Assembly: GCA_022925895.1 (NCBI GenBank)
Contig: JAKSYS010000650.1
Span: 1 to 35,336, forward strand
Source: Fragilaria crotonensis
Lineage: Eukaryota; Bacillariophyta; Fragilariophyceae; Fragilariales; Fragilariaceae
DNA length: 35,336 nt
Reading direction: 5' to 3'
Position 1 is the first letter of the stretch. The number at the start of each line of letters is the position of its first letter. Both the position numbers and the translations under genes were made by a program. The notes beneath the pieces were generated by a model. That model was not told the origin of the DNA and searched no databases. It was given only the letters and a program-made list of their open reading frames with translations. Below, one piece after another: positions 9,601-18,994 of this stretch.

Positions 9601-10088
9601 TGTCAAGATCTACAGTGCTACTGTACCGTACAATGGGAACGGTACTGTCGTGTCAGCTTGTCCGTGCTCGGACTACGACGCTACAGTAGATGTCTGTTCT
9701 GCCTATCATACCTTTGATGATGGTTGGATAACTGTCTATACCAAGAAGAAGAAAGAAGGAGATCCTTTGGGCAACAAGGGAATGAGTCAGGGGCCTAGGA
9801 AGGTCAAAGACTTTACAAGAATTCATGGGATTGAACCTGTGAAAGGTGAGATCTATGGGACTGGAGTTGTTCCAGTAGGTTGTACTGCAACATCAATCCC
9901 ACCTGGTGTTCCCAGAATGAGAAGGGAACAGAGGCCTAATCAGTGAGATACAAGGGTGGGAATGATAGTCTTAGTAGGAGATTAAAACTAAGCTCACAAT
10001 ACATGAAACTGAAATTCACGACGGTGATAAGGTAGTACTGGCAAAGGTAATACTGTATATTGAGATACGGTATCGGAATTATTTAACA
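9601..10088 (+). repeat. 5' LTR of the young Copia element
   Basis: This 488-bp repeat has TG...CA ends. It contains an open frame (9650-9946, GTG start) that is simply the LTR-encoded tail of the internal ORF and should not be annotated as a gene. The junction after the LTR (cgtttataaacgg) shows no obvious match to the usual initiator-Met tRNA primer site. Confidence 0.9.
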
Positions 10089-10122
10089 CGTTTATAAACG
10101 GTCAGTTTATTTTCTGAGCAAC

Positions 10123-12312
10123 ATGGTCGACGAACAGTCTGAGTCCGGGTATGGTACTACTGTTCGTGCGTTTGCGTTCGATGGCGACGAAGCCAAGTAC
10201 CGTTCCTGGGAAGGGAAGACACTTGCGCTTGCCGGGTCGAAGGGTTTTCTACTCGCACTAACGAAAGCAGGTACCGGAAGGGCACTCACTGTCGAGGAGT
10301 ATGAGTACGGAGAGGTAGAGGTACCTGGGATGGCGGTCACCGGTGGCGAGGCTACCGCGGCAACGACGCGTCCTACAACAGCGGCAGAGAACCGCAGGTA
10401 CTGTGCAAAGGCTGCAGCTTGGACATATTTGGTCGCAAGTTGCACCGACAAGGCCTACGGTCTTATTGAAAGGTGCACAGGCGATCCGTTTAAGGCTTGG
10501 GCCATACTTCAGGAGAAGTACTGCGCCACTGATGCGGAAGAGAATTACCCCGAGCTGGATCAGGCATTTAGCGATTGCAAGCTTGTTGGGACGAAGAAGG
10601 ATCCAGAACTCTGGTTCAATGACTTGGACCACTTGAATATGCGGCTCGCAAGGATCAACTTGAAGTATGAGAAGGACGATCTGCAAATGAAGAGTCACAT
10701 GATGACAGCTATGTCGAAGGACTATGACAGCGTCATCGTCAAGTTCCGTGGAGACCTAAGCGATACGCCTCTTGCGAAATTGCGAAAGGAAGTGGTACTC
10801 CAATTCAAGACCCTTGTCAAGGATGGTAGTGGAAGGGGCTCGGAATCGGTACTCAGTTCCAGCAACACATTTAAGGGAACATGCAGGAATTGCGGCAAGA
10901 TTGGCCATAAGGCACATGAGTGCAGGTCGGCCAAGGTCGAATCTACGGAGGGTCCCACGAAGGAAGCCAGTACTGCCGACGACGTCGATAAGTCAAATGT
11001 GACATGCTATAATTGTCAAGGGAAGGGGCATTATGCGAACGAGTGTGCGAGCGCAAAGAACTTCAAGTCTGACCCTACAGCTGATATGGCAATGTTTGTC
11101 GGAGCGTCATGCGTGGATACTATGCCCGTCTACAAGGGCTATGACTATTGTGCGGATGTGGGAGACAGCTTCTTCGACAACATGTCCGATTCAGTGGCTT
11201 TTGGCGAGCATGAAGACACTTTGTTTGGTCATTTGATCCCGGCCTGTGGCAGTGGAGGCCGTACTAAGAACGATACTAAAACTGGACGCATTGAGGACAT
11301 TGCGGCGGAGACCGAACCATCTGCCATTGAGGTTGAGTTGGTTGAAGAACAGGAATCCAAATGTGACTTGGACGTTCTTGCAGCTGACATGAACACCCCT
11401 ATCATGGCTACGAATGAAACTACGGACGAATATGATAATGTCATTGTCATACCAAGCGCTTTTGTCGGATCAGCAGTTACGCTGGGACTTGCGGAGGAAA
11501 TGCTTCTTGATGATAGCGGCGCCACTGGTGGTGTCGCATACGACAACAAGCATACAACGAATTCGACGGATTCGAATCGTGAAGTTACTATCGGAAATAG
11601 TGGAAAATTTGCAGCATTGGGAGATGACGCAATCAAGTTGAAGGACCTACCGGATGACAATGTACCATTGGATGTGCCAGGACATGTTTCGATCGCGGAG
11701 GACATTCCTATTACTATGGTCGTTACTGGTGCTGCAACGTTGGAGACGGGTGTCGCACCGATGGAGTCATTTTCGAAAATTCTGAAGTCACTCGGGCTTA
11801 TTCAATGCAAGACCGACCCATGCCTCTTCTACCTATTTGACAGGTACGGAAATTTAGAGGCAATGGTGGTCGCGTTCTGCGATGACTGCATTGCTACTAC
11901 TGGTCGTGAGTGGTGGGTCACGAGACTCAAGATTGGCATTTTGTATGATCCTCAGAACACGGAGGATGTCAAGATCTACAGTGCTACTGTACCGTACAAT
12001 GGGAACGGTACTGTCGTGTCAGCTTGTCCGTGCTCGGACTACGACGCTACAGTAGATGTCTGTTCTGCCTATCATACCTTTGATGATGGTTGGATAACTG
12101 TCTATACCAAGAAGAAGAAAGAAGGAGATCCTTTGGGCAACAAGGGAATGAGTCAGGGGCCTAGGAAGGTCAAAGACTTTACAAGAATTCATGGGATTGA
12201 ACCTGTGAAAGGTGAGATCTATGGGACTGGAGTTGTTCCAGTAGGTTGTACTGCAACATCAATCCCACCTGGTGTTCCCAGAATGAGAAGGGAACAGAGG
12301 CCTAATCAGTGA
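10123..12312 (+). CDS. Gag / protease / RT-remnant fusion protein of non-autonomous Copia element
   Basis: A single 729-codon frame starts 34 bp after the 5' LTR. Residues ~20-250 resemble Copia Gag (FAFDGDEAKYRSWEGK near residue 20). Two CCHC zinc knuckles follow: CRNCGKIGHKAHEC at 254-267 and CYNCQGKGHYANEC at 295-308. A retroviral-type protease motif, LLDDSGA, lies at ~461-467, without a recognisable remainder of the domain. Residues ~547-600 are the tail of a Copia reverse transcriptase, with the active-site motif as FCDDCIATTG from 585 (the family usually has YVDD). Everything between protease and RT tail has been removed without breaking the frame. Codons 616-729 lie inside the 3' LTR, so the last ~114 residues are encoded by the LTR itself. 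The product is probably a Gag-type structural protein used in trans with a full-length partner. Confidence 0.85.
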   Translation: MVDEQSESGYGTTVRAFAFDGDEAKYRSWEGKTLALAGSKGFLLALTKAGTGRALTVEEYEYGEVEVPGMAVTGGEATAATTRPTTAAENRRYCAKAAAWTYLVASCTDKAYGLIERCTGDPFKAWAILQEKYCATDAEENYPELDQAFSDCKLVGTKKDPELWFNDLDHLNMRLARINLKYEKDDLQMKSHMMTAMSKDYDSVIVKFRGDLSDTPLAKLRKEVVLQFKTLVKDGSGRGSESVLSSSNTFKGTCRNCGKIGHKAHECRSAKVESTEGPTKEASTADDVDKSNVTCYNCQGKGHYANECASAKNFKSDPTADMAMFVGASCVDTMPVYKGYDYCADVGDSFFDNMSDSVAFGEHEDTLFGHLIPACGSGGRTKNDTKTGRIEDIAAETEPSAIEVELVEEQESKCDLDVLAADMNTPIMATNETTDEYDNVIVIPSAFVGSAVTLGLAEEMLLDDSGATGGVAYDNKHTTNSTDSNREVTIGNSGKFAALGDDAIKLKDLPDDNVPLDVPGHVSIAEDIPITMVVTGAATLETGVAPMESFSKILKSLGLIQCKTDPCLFYLFDRYGNLEAMVVAFCDDCIATTGREWWVTRLKIGILYDPQNTEDVKIYSATVPYNGNGTVVSACPCSDYDATVDVCSAYHTFDDGWITVYTKKKKEGDPLGNKGMSQGPRKVKDFTRIHGIEPVKGEIYGTGVVPVGCTATSIPPGVPRMRREQRPNQ

Positions 12313-12454
12313 GATACAAGGGTGGGAATGATAGTCTTAGTAGGAGATTAAAACTAAGCTCACAATACATGAAACTGAAATTCACGACGGTGATAAGGTA
12401 GTACTGGCAAAGGTAATACTGTATATTGAGATACGGTATCGGAATTATTTAACA
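11967..12454 (+). repeat. 3' LTR of the young Copia element
   Basis: This repeat is apparently identical to 9601-10088. It begins TGTCAAGATC directly after a short purine run (GGAGGA), which is a weak polypurine tract. The internal ORF reads through into it and stops at 12310-12312. Confidence 0.9.
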
Positions 12455-12579
12455 CATATCTGAGCGATAAAGTTTATGTCCCACTGTACGAGGCAGCAGC
12501 CCCCTAAATACACTTACAAGGACTGTTTATAATGGATATAAAGGCTGTTTGGAGCAGTTATTTTACACGAGGGTTAATA
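12455..12579. repeat. Distal part of duplicated segment copy 2
   Basis: About 80 bp after the LTR element resembles 3929-4020 on the far side of the TIR element in copy 1 (gag-cgac/gataaa, CAGCCCCC, AAATACA in the same order). This shows that the two elements landed near equivalent positions of the duplicated segment. The remaining bases up to 12579 hold no gene. Confidence 0.6.
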
Positions 12580-14064
12580 CACTAGAGACCATTCGGGCTC
12601 TGGAGCAGTGGCCCGATCCAGCCAGCCCCTCGTTAAAGTACCGTTATTACTCTAATTTTTGTATGATCGAAAAACCGATTCATCATTACAGAGTAGATAA
12701 CGGTTTCTCAGTTCATGTAAAGCGTGATTTCTCAACCAATTCCTCAAACGACGATGAGATAGTGCATCTTTATGCTCCTTGGGTTGGCTTGTACCACGAG
12801 ATGCACGGACTCATCGTTGTTCGGCTTTTTGGTGAAGTCGATTTGAGGCCTGAAATTGACGTTCCACGTGGATGAAAATTAGAAATGTACTAATTCCCAT
12901 GTAAGCTGTACGAGTGCAAAAAAATCTGAATTGCAGAGAATTTCGAAGTGCACTGTCACCAAACGTACCCGCACCACTATCTGACAATGAGAAATCCGTC
13001 GATGAGTGGTTGCCAAGTTGGCGTCCAATTAAGGAAGTGATCAATTGTCATCAAGATGATGCTGGTGGTGCCTGCGAAGCTATGTTCAAAAACGTCACAG
13101 GCAGTTGATGGATGGTTGGGATTGACTATCGGTGGTTGTTCACACTCCTGATCATGCTTCGTGTCGCAAACAGAATTCAACACTTAACTTCAGTTGACGA
13201 CTCTTCTTGTCGTCCTGCCTCCCTTTTTAACAACAAGGAACAATGTGAATGTGTGGATATGCTCATGAATGAAGGCCACAGTTTTGCTGAGTGCAATGGT
13301 TGCACTACTCTCGCAGTTTTTCTGGAGGTATGTGAAATGCTATGAACTATCGATCATTCCACTTCAAAACATGTCCTCTTGTTGTATCTCACGCCTCTGT
13401 TTCAGGCAGAATCTCTTGTCTATTAGTTGATTATTGTTCAAGAAGAAGCTGCATCAAAGCTCTCGATAATTTTTCGATTGAAGGTTGATTCTATCGCTTG
13501 TGTTTTTGAGGAGACGGTGCATCAAAGTTTTATTATATGCTGGAAGATAATCTTGATCCAAATGAATCTTGTGTCTACTATTTCTGCTTTGGAAGTGGAG
13601 AAGCATCAAACCTGTCAAATATGGATGACAACGTTGGCCCTGATGCAGGTTGTGTCCGCTGTGGTGTCTGCAATAACAGAAGAGGCGGAGCTTGTCGGAT
13701 GACAGCCATTGTCCAAGTGTATCAGGTTGTGCCTACTAACCTTTCTGTTTTGCTTGGAGGAGTAGCTGTGTCTTCAAGCTGCCGAATGTGGACGACGACT
13801 CTTGTCGCTCCAGTTGCAGATTATGAGGGCGGCTGCTTTGAAGGAAGAAGAGCTACACCCTCACTTCTGCTAAAGACGACAAAACGGGATGCTTTGTTGG
13901 GTAGTTCGGAATTTTGCTTGCCTTTTGAAGGAGCTGCATTTTAGTGCCTGTTGTAATTGTGAGCCGTCGACGGCGGCTGCCTCCTTTGTGTCATCATCGT
14001 TGTCTGTCAACGCACTTAAGTACACCAACAAAGTGAGATTAGCTCGAGAGCTCGAGTATACAAA

Positions 14065-15441
14065 ATGCGCGCCAACAATACACTAGAGACCATTCGGGCT
14101 CTGGAGCAGTGGCCCGATACAGCCTGCCCCTCGTTAAAGTACCGTTATTACTCTAATTTTTGTATGATCGAAAAATCGATTCTTCATTACAGAGTAGATA
14201 ACGGTTTCTCAGTTCATGTAAAGCGTGATTTCTCAACCAATTCCTCAAACGACGATGAGATAGTGCATCTTTATGCTCCTTGGGTTGGCTTGTACCACGA
14301 GATGCACGGACTCATCGTTGTTCGGCTTTTTGGTGAAGTCGATTTGAGGCCTGAAATTGACGTTCCACGTGGATGAAAATTAGAAATGTACTAATTCCCA
14401 TGTAAGCTGTACGAGTGCAAAAAATCTGAATTGCAGAGAATTTCGAAGTGCACTGTCACCAAACGTACCCGCACCATTATCTGACAATGAGAAATCCGTC
14501 GATGAGTGGTTGCCAAGTTGGCGTCCAATTAAGGAAGTGATCAATTGTCATCAAGATGATGCTGTTGGTGCCTGCGAAGCTATGTTCAAAAACGTCACAG
14601 GCAGTTGATGGATGGTTGGGATCGACTATCGGTGGTTGTTCACACTCCTGATTCACATACTTCGTGTCGCAAACAGAATTCAACACTTAACTTCAGTTGA
14701 CGACTCTTCTTCTCGTCCTGCCTCCCTTTTTAACAACAAGGAACAATGTGAATGTGTGGATATGCTCATGAATGAAGGCCACAGTTTTGCTGAGTGCAAT
14801 GGTTGCACTACTCGCAGTTTTCTTGAGGTATGTGAAATGCTATGAACTATCGATCATTCCACTTCAAAACATGTCCTCTTGTTGTATCTCACGCCTCTGT
14901 TTCAGGCAGAATCTCTTGTCTATTAGTTGATTATTGTTCAAGAAGAAGCTGCATCAAAGCTCTCGATAATTTTTTGATTGCAGGTTGATTCTATCGCTTG
15001 TGTTTTTGAGGAGACGGTGCATCAAAGTTTTATTATATGCTGGAAGATAATCTTGATCCAAATGAATCTTGTGTCTAGCTACTATTTCTGCTTTGGAAGT
15101 GGAGACGCATCAAACCTGTCAAATATGGATACAACGTTGGCCCTGATGCAGGTTGTGTCCGCTTTGTCTGCAATAACAGAAGAGGCGGAGCTTGTCGGAT
15201 GACAGCCATTGTCCAAGTGTATCAGGTTGTGCCTACTAACCTTTCTGTTTTGCTTGGAGGAGTAGCTGTGTCTTCAAGCTGCCGAATGTGGACGACGACT
15301 CTTGTCGCTCCAGTTGCAGATTATGACGGCTGCTTTGAAGGAAGAAGAGCTACACCCTCACTTCTGCTAAAGATGACAAAACGGGATGCTTTGTTGGGTA
15401 GTTCGGAATTTTGCTTGCCTTTTGAAGGAGCTGCATTTTAG
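14065..15441 (+). other. Candidate spliced gene inside the CACTAGAGACC element (copy B numbering)
   Basis: Several short frames are kept in all three copies: MIEK...VPRG (ending at 14376), MVGIDYRWLF... (14612-14845), a VDSIACVFEETVHQS stretch (~14984), and a Cys-rich/Ser-rich region (~15199-15441). Between the second and third lies GAG|GTATGTG (about 14827), and later TTTCAG|GCAG (about 14905) and ATTGCAG|GTTG (about 14984), so an intron is plausible. The frame in copy A (13537-13944) joins a Cys-rich CVRCGVCNNRRGG segment to the downstream part, which is broken in B and C. This could be a captured host gene or a divergent element protein. No family is recognised. Confidence 0.3.
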
Positions 15442-15734
15442 TGCCTGTTGTTATTGTGAGCCATCGACGGCGGCTGACTCCTTTGTGTCATCATCGTTGT
15501 CTGTCAACGCACTTAAGTACACCAACAAAGTGAGATTAGCTCGAGAGCTCGAGTACACAAAATGCGCGCCAACAATTAGATTGTTCATGCCGGCGATTTA
15601 CTTAAATGATTTTTTTATATGTTGAGTACAGTGGATGGGTAATGCATTTCGGTGAAGACGTTAAAAAAAGCATCGAATTTGTGCTCATAACCAGAAATCG
15701 GGCCGCTGCTTCAGAGCCTGAATGGTCTCTAGTG
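14081..15734 (+). mobile_element. CACTAGAGACC-type TIR element, copy B, nested in copy A
   Basis: A complete copy with both terminal repeats lies inside copy A near its right end. Copy A breaks after GCGCGCCAACAATA (ending 14080) and resumes at GATTGTTCATGCC (15735). In B itself the same place reads CAACAATTAGATTGTTC without interruption, so the empty site is known. Comparing them shows no target-site duplication, at most the loss of one T. B is closer to the inverted copy C than to A: one internal 74-codon frame is identical in B and C and differs in A. Confidence 0.8.
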
Positions 15735-15890
15735 GATTGTTCATGCCGGCAATTTACTTAAATGATTTTTTTATATGTTGAGTACAGTGGATGGGTAATG
15801 CATTTCGGTGAAGACGTTAAAAATAGCATCGAATTTGTGCTCATAACCAGAAATCGGGCCGCTGCTTCAGAGCCTGAATGGTCTCTAGTG

Positions 15891-16371
15891 ATGTCATACG
15901 AAGCAGAGGTGCGAGGCCCGAGGCCTCATATTTCACTGTATGTACGTACTCTATGTCATAGGAAGTAAGGACAGACGTACTGGAGTGCTGGATTGCTATG
16001 ATAGAACAAGGTTGTATCCGTATCCGGTCGCCATCATTAGAGAGATCCTCTTTTTATTGTTAACAGTACGGAACCCGTAACCTTACGAAGATTTGGCGTA
16101 TTTTTGTTACAGTAATTTACATTGTAAATTTTTGTCCTCTTTTTAGAAAATACAAGATGAATTTCACTAATCAGATTCCTTCGAAATTTCTCATATCATT
16201 CAACAAGATTCCGTTTTCTTTTCAAAACACTTGGACTCTCGGACTACCGGTAGAGATCATGCAAGAGCAAGTACATCGACGCAATCACTCCCTCTATCGG
16301 TGTTGTCCTATCTCTTTGATTGCATACGTAGTATAAAAAGTAGGATGATGATTAACTATTTATCACTACTG
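15891..16371. other. Gene-free stretch
   Basis: This stretch follows the right end of copy A. A short near-palindrome (GAGGCCCGAGGCCTC, about 15910-15924) is the only structure I noticed. No reading frame of interest was found. Confidence 0.5.
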
Positions 16372-17040
16372 CTACTCTAGTTCCTTCGCTGTTTTTCTGC
16401 CCTTCGACAAATGCTGCTGAAATTTTTTGAAAATGCCGGCTTTTTGCAGCTTCATTTCCTGCTTTTCAATTTGATCAGCCTGTCCTGTTGAACATCCTTC
16501 ATTTGAAGATGCTTGGTTAAAGTCAATCTTTTCCTTCTGATACACTCCTTTGTGTGGCTTTTTGCCTCCATGTGCTCGCCGAAGCCTTCGTTGAACGCCA
16601 TGATACAGAAGTCATCGAGAATCTCTTTAACAACAGTCTCGTCAAATTCTCCAAACAAGGCTTGTGCAATATCATTGTCCATGCAATCTGGAGAGAGAGA
16701 GATTGCGTCCAACTGGCATTCCACTTCACGGTTGTCATCGTCGATTTAACCAAAGAAATCGCCAATGCCTGTGACAGGTTTCAGCTGTTTCTATGGAAGT
16801 AGTAATCATCCGCAAGACCGACCTCTTGCATCATTTCCTTTCATCGGATCAAAACGTCACTTTTCAAGCTTGACTGTCACCGACCTACTTGGGCATTGGC
16901 ATCCTCCTTGTTGCTTTCAGAGCTAAGCCACATACAGTGGCCGATGCGTAGCCAGTGACACCCATCTGCCTTCGGTACAAGATGTCATGTTTCTTGTGTC
17001 CACGCGACCGCAGATAGATGTCGTTTCTTCCGTTGAATCA
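16372..17040 (-). pseudogene. Decayed gene fragment, unknown family, with one intron candidate
   Basis: On the minus strand a protein-like frame from about 17035 to 16889 (containing MGVTGYASATVCGLALKATR) is followed by a 120-bp GT-AG intron candidate (GT at 16888-16887, AG at 16770-16769). The next exon runs from GIGDFFG through an acidic stretch (LFGEFDETVVKEILDDF) to a Lys-rich C-terminus ending KGRKTAKELE at a stop near 16372. Two lesions are visible: an in-frame TAA just after GDFFG (about 16746), and a single-base deletion after HMEAK (about 16555) that shifts to a second frame. I do not recognise the family. It appears to be the 3' part of a host gene or transposon gene. Confidence 0.35.
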
Positions 17041-17072
17041 CCCGAAACAAGGGCGATCGAATGACCAACATA

Positions 17073-17105
17073 GCGATGTGGTTGTTCTTAGAACGACCAC
17101 ATCGC
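17073..17105. other. 33-bp near-perfect palindrome
   Basis: Two 16-base arms flank a single T. The left arm begins GCGATGTGGTTGTTCT and the right arm is its reverse complement with one T/C mismatch. It lies in gene-poor DNA between the inverted element copies, with no U-rich tract immediately after it. Confidence 0.8.
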
Positions 17106-18994
17106 AATAGCGAACGTCATCGTCGAGTTCCGATGAGGACTTCATGCAAGATTCAATTTTTGTGCGTTAGCGAACTCCCGGACTCCCGGTGACATACATG
17201 CAAACCGCGCCGCCTCATGTCAGATTCTTGCGCAGGGCAAGATGAAAAGTCAACAAACTCTATCGTAGTAGGCCGTACGCTGATATACACAAATCATGTT
17301 CCATGTGGAAGTACTTTCTGAACAAAGTAAACACGTGGAACGGAATTTGTTCAGTGTCAAGTCGAAGGGAAATTCGGGCTTCAAATTTACCAAAGGACCC
17401 CAAAATTCATGAAGTTAAGGGAAAATCGAATCTCAAATTTACGAAGCTGAGGACCCAGAACCGGTACTGGGTCAGGAGTTCTGTAAATTTGTATTGTAAA
17501 AATTCAAAAGAGGATCTCTCTATTGGTCAATCATGGCACTCTAACGAGTCACGTCTAGTATGCTACTACTCATTAACCACTTTCAAGGCTTCGTCTACAT
17601 CAGATTGCTTCTACTAATCTTGCCAACTTTCTTGCCCTTACCAAATTGATCTTGCATCATGAATCTGACTGTCATTGACTTCTTGTCCTTTTTCATCCAT
17701 TTTCCACAATTCCTTAGATTTGTATGCAGGCAAACAATGACTAGTATTCTTCTGATTTCAATAGGAGCGTTCCTTTGTAATCTTGCATTTTGGACTCTTC
17801 AGATGGGAATCCCTATTCGGCTGACAAATCCAAAAGAAACTTCTGTTAAAGAGAATTTCACACAATGATGAATGCTGATATTCTGATGCAGTCCTCATGA
17901 TGGCTGATGTATGATGTAAAATTTGCATGGTTATTGTCTGATGACACAAGTCATCTCTTGATACTACTATTCTCAGCAGGATGTGTGCACCAAATACAGA
18001 ATGTGTGACAACATCTCCATCCCATATTTTGATGTCAACTAAGTAGTACTACACAAACTTGCTAGCAACAAAGCAAAGTCAGCACCAGCACTGTAGGAAA
18101 CAAAGTCTTGGTTTTACTAGTAGCGTGGTATCATAACTGGGGCGTCAAAATCAACCACATCATTATCCCAGATGATGTCCATTGTTGGCATTTGCTAATG
18201 ACATGTTTGTTTTGGATGATTTGAAGGACACAGTGATGACGCCTCGCTCGTCGTCTTTTGCTGGTACTCAAACCCCCATTGTGCAATGAGCGACTTGCTG
18301 GACTACATGCAGTGCAATGAAACAATGTCCATCTGCAGTATTACTCCAAGCCTGACTAGTAGAGCACATGGAGGGGAGTGTATTCCCCCGTTCGTGATGT
18401 AGCATGTTGTTCATTGTGGCAGGAGCGAGTTCTCACATGCTTGGGCATGGCAAAGGTGAAGACAGGGTCTCTGTTCTTGTCCAACAAGGAGCTTGTTACC
18501 AAAAATCCATCATGACAAGATAGACATGGTTTTGTATGTAACTTGAATATCTTGGTGCTGGTCCATTTCTTCTGGGTGTACTACAGTATCCAAAACTACA
18601 ACTCCTGCACTCTATTTATTGTTTATGCACTCTATGCATAAACGCTGAACTCGACACCGCATACTGTGCAGCTGTGCAGCATTCTATTCTTTTTTTCCCA
18701 GCACAATACCACCGGGAAACTGCTTTTCCAAATTCGTCGATTGCGCGCATTGTGTTGGACGGTTTTCTGGGTTCGCATCCAAGGATCGGATATTGCAGGT
18801 TGCAGCAGGTGTACTGAAGTAGGTCCGTAAATGACGGTTTTCATTCTTTGAGGTGAAGTTAGCTATTATTCTCGGTGGCCAGACCTCTTTCTGGTGTCTT
18901 TCGACGTTCGATTTTGAGTGTGTCTGTCGTCTGTACGAATTCCGCTGTAGCAATAACGGATTCTCCATCTGCCGCACACTGAACACTGAGGAAT
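17106..18994. other. Long stretch with no assignable gene; right part may hold FNR upstream DNA
   Basis: Short open frames occur on both strands (for example 17303-17617 plus and 18131-18325 minus). None has a motif, a supporting neighbour or a second copy. The minus strand around 17590-17700 has protein-like runs rich in Lys and Met (near WMKKDKKSMTVRFMMQDQFGKG) interrupted by stops, so some old coding sequence may be buried there. The last few hundred bases (about 18500-18994) were probably the original upstream region of the ferredoxin-NADP+ reductase gene before copy C inserted. Confidence 0.4.

Larger units (their letters stand above)
9601..12454 (+). mobile_element. Young non-autonomous Ty1/Copia element with near-identical LTRs
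   Basis: Two 488-bp direct repeats (9601-10088 and 11967-12454) start TGTCAAGATC and end TTATTTAACA. I found no difference between them when reading base by base, which indicates recent insertion. CATATC flanks both sides (9595-9600 and 12455-12460), a 5-6 bp target-site duplication depending on where the terminal C is assigned. The 1.88-kb internal region encodes gag, a protease-like motif and only the tail of a reverse transcriptase. Integrase, most of the reverse transcriptase and RNase H are missing, so mobilisation would need proteins from a full-length relative. The insertion lies in the 5' flank of paralogue 2. Confidence 0.9.
12580..15890 (+). mobile_element. CACTAGAGACC-type TIR element, copy A (interrupted by copy B)
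   Basis: The left end at 12580 reads CACTAGAGACCATTCGGG, and the right end at 15890 is its inverse with a few differences, over ~38 bp ending near CCCGAT. Without copy B (14081-15734) the element is 1657 bp, matching B (1654) and C (1653). The inner part encodes several short frames conserved between copies, but no transposase domain that I recognise. The CACTA start recalls the CACTA superfamily, but the expected 3-bp target duplication is absent (ATA on the left, ATG on the right). Classification is therefore open. Confidence 0.75.

Noticed and set aside
9650-9946. 98-codon open frame in the 5' LTR
   Set aside because: It is the LTR-encoded tail of the internal Copia ORF, starting at GTG in this copy. 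It is not a separate gene.
12549-12875. Treating the 108-codon frame beginning before the element end as a host gene
   Set aside because: Its first codons come from flanking DNA and the rest from the transposon, as the other copies show with different N-termini.
17303-17617. 104-codon plus-strand frame in the gene-poor middle region
   Set aside because: No domain, no second copy and no supporting context; the length is compatible with chance in AT-rich DNA.
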